DNA of 64,000 nt. It comes from an uncultured bacterium (GTDB lineage Bacteria > Bacillota > Clostridia > Lachnospirales > Lachnospiraceae). The stretch lies in contig CANDBT010000025.1 of the NCBI GenBank assembly GCA_947383005.1, positions 1 through 64,000 on the forward strand, in the 5' to 3' direction. A program made the position numbers and the translations under genes. Shown one piece after another: positions 63,801-64,000 of this stretch. The notes beneath the pieces were generated by a model that made no database searches, was not told the origin of the DNA, and was given only the letters and a program-made list of their open reading frames with translations. Each line of letters opens with the position of its first letter. The first letter of the stretch is position 1.

Positions 63801-64000
63801 GGAAAGCGGCAGAGCCTTGGTTCAGGACGGTGCGCGGGCGACTGTAGGAGGAATGATAACCAACAAAGTGATAAAAACTACCAGGACGGGACAGACCATG
63901 GCATTTATTACTATAGAAGATATGGTGGGTGCTGTGGAAGTGCTGGTATTTCCCCGGGATTATGAAAACAAACGAAATTTGTTGATTGAGGAGTCTAAAG
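60862..64000 (+). CDS. dnaE: DNA polymerase III alpha subunit DnaE (3' end outside window)
   Basis: Open from ATG 60862 (AAGGAGGAAACC upstream) to the window edge: 1046 codons of an expected 1150 or so. The PHP domain starts at residue 4 (THLHVHTEYSLLDGS, AVTDHGVMYG). The polymerase core has VGPGRGSAAGSIVAYCL, MPDIDIDFCFERR (catalytic Asp pair, about 395) and LLKMDFLGLRTLT (third Asp, about 548). A clamp-binding-like QMSLFDF is at about 910, and the OB domain (GGMITNKVIKTTRTGQTMAFITIED) begins near the edge. It is the DnaE-type, not PolC, enzyme. Confidence 0.97.
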   Translation, partial: MAFTHLHVHTEYSLLDGSCKIKELTARAKELGMDSMAVTDHGVMYGVIDFYRAAREAGIKPIIGCEVYVAPGSRFDREVGSGEDRYYHLVLLAENNRGYQNLMKLVSKGFIDGFYYKPRVDYEVLSAYHEGIIALSACLAGEVQRYLARGMYEEAKRSALHYQDIFGKGNFYLELQDHGIATQKTVNQGLLRMSQELGIDLVATNDIHYTYAEDAAAHDILLCIQTGKKVTDENRMRYEGGQYYCKSEEEMRALFPYAQQAIDNTHKIAQRCNVEIEFGVTKLPRYDVPEGYDSWSYLNKLCQDGMTRRYPQDDGTLQERLKYELGIIQNMGYVDYFLIVWDFIHFAKSHDIMVGPGRGSAAGSIVAYCLEITDIDPIRYNLLFERFLNPERVSMPDIDIDFCFERRQEVIDYVVEKYGKDQVVQIVTFGTLAAKGVVRDVGRVLDMPYARCDAIAKMIPGDLGMTLDKALRQNPELRKVYQEDEEVKYLIDMAKRLEGLPRHTSMHAAGVVIGQRAMDEFVPLSRAQDGTITTQFTMTTLEELGLLKMDFLGLRTLTVIQNAVRQVAHNQGVYLDMEKIDYNDPDVLASIGTGKCDGIFQLESSGMKSFMKELKPENLEDIIAGISLYRPGPMDFIPKYLKGKNDRSLITYDCPQLEPILSPTYGCIVYQEQVMQIVRDLAGYTMGRSDLVRRAMSKKKSAVMERERKNFVYGNQEEGVRGCVNNGIEEKTANHIYDEMTDFAKYAFNKSHAACYAVVAIQTAYLKYYYPKEFMAALMTSVLDNNTKVAEYVLSCRQMGISILPPDINEGQSGFSVSGDGIRYGLSAIKSVGRTVVDAIIREREKNGLYTSLDDFVERMSGREVNRRTLESFIKSGALDTLPGNRRQKTMIAPELLDNKNKEKKNVIEGQMSLFDFAGEEEKSRYQITMPDVPEFPLEEILAFEKDTMGVYVSGHPLDEYRELWENSITAKTTDFQVEEESGRALVQDGARATVGGMITNKVIKTTRTGQTMAFITIEDMVGAVEVLVFPRDYENKRNLLIEESK

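Noticed and set aside
1-64000. Search for rRNA, tRNA and complete insertion sequences
   Set aside because: No tRNA-like cloverleaf with conserved loops, rRNA segment, or transposase/integrase gene was recognised by eye. A covariance-model scan would be needed to exclude small RNAs.

Overview
The window looks like chromosomal DNA from a low-to-medium GC member of the Bacillota, most likely Lachnospiraceae. The evidence is strong AGGAGG-type ribosome binding sites, sigma-A promoters (TTGxxx-17-TATAAT), a vegetative sigma factor with a short acidic region 1, PHP-domain DnaE, QueH, NfeD/SPFH and a MalFG-type sugar importer without its own ATPase. No rRNA, tRNA, CRISPR array or complete insertion sequence was seen.

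Region 1 (1-30.3 kb) is one long plus-strand locus for a cell-surface glycopolymer of teichoic-acid type. It holds a metallophosphoesterase/GDPD fusion, three TagD-like cytidylyltransferases, two CDP-glycerol transferase-like proteins, a LicD phosphotransferase, several glycosyltransferases (GT2, GT4, WbsX), a GNGPSL (DUF115/sialyltransferase-like) protein, a DUF1919 protein, a radical SAM enzyme, FkbM and other methyltransferases, an asparagine-synthetase-like ligase, and an HMGL-type aldolase next to a CMP-sugar synthetase. No flippase or polymerase is visible here. The outer parts (1-4.86 kb and after about 26 kb) are GC-richer with in-gene minisatellites. The middle is AT-rich, and the left composition change falls inside one gene at a domain boundary, which looks like cassette exchange. 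The main oddity is that thirteen proteins with unrelated catalytic domains share a roughly 95-residue Rossmann-like module (hhhYGxGxxG ... hhD ... GhPV ... hhhhh), at the N-terminus, at the C-terminus, internally, or in tandem.

Region 2 (30.4-43.6 kb) is housekeeping: an Rrf2/IscR regulator, tcdA, nadE, a SpoU methyltransferase, nfeD-SPFH, argF, a small membrane protein, birA, mutY, a lipid kinase, rpoD, queH and an HPr. Region 3 (43.6-54.2 kb) has an SGNH lipoprotein and an alpha-galactoside locus: binding protein and two permeases on minus, two paralogous AraC regulators on plus, a GH36 alpha-galactosidase on minus, plus YesL and YczE membrane proteins. Region 4 (54.4-64 kb) has gltB-gltD and dnaE, which runs off the right edge.

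Intergenic gaps carry at least two families of small palindromic repeats. The best defined (53226-53375 and 40944-41099, partial near 60746-60819) has 16-bp terminal inverted repeats, 8-bp flanking duplications, and an internal stem whose arms differ between copies but stay complementary around a conserved loop. It therefore looks like a mobile, structured miniature element.
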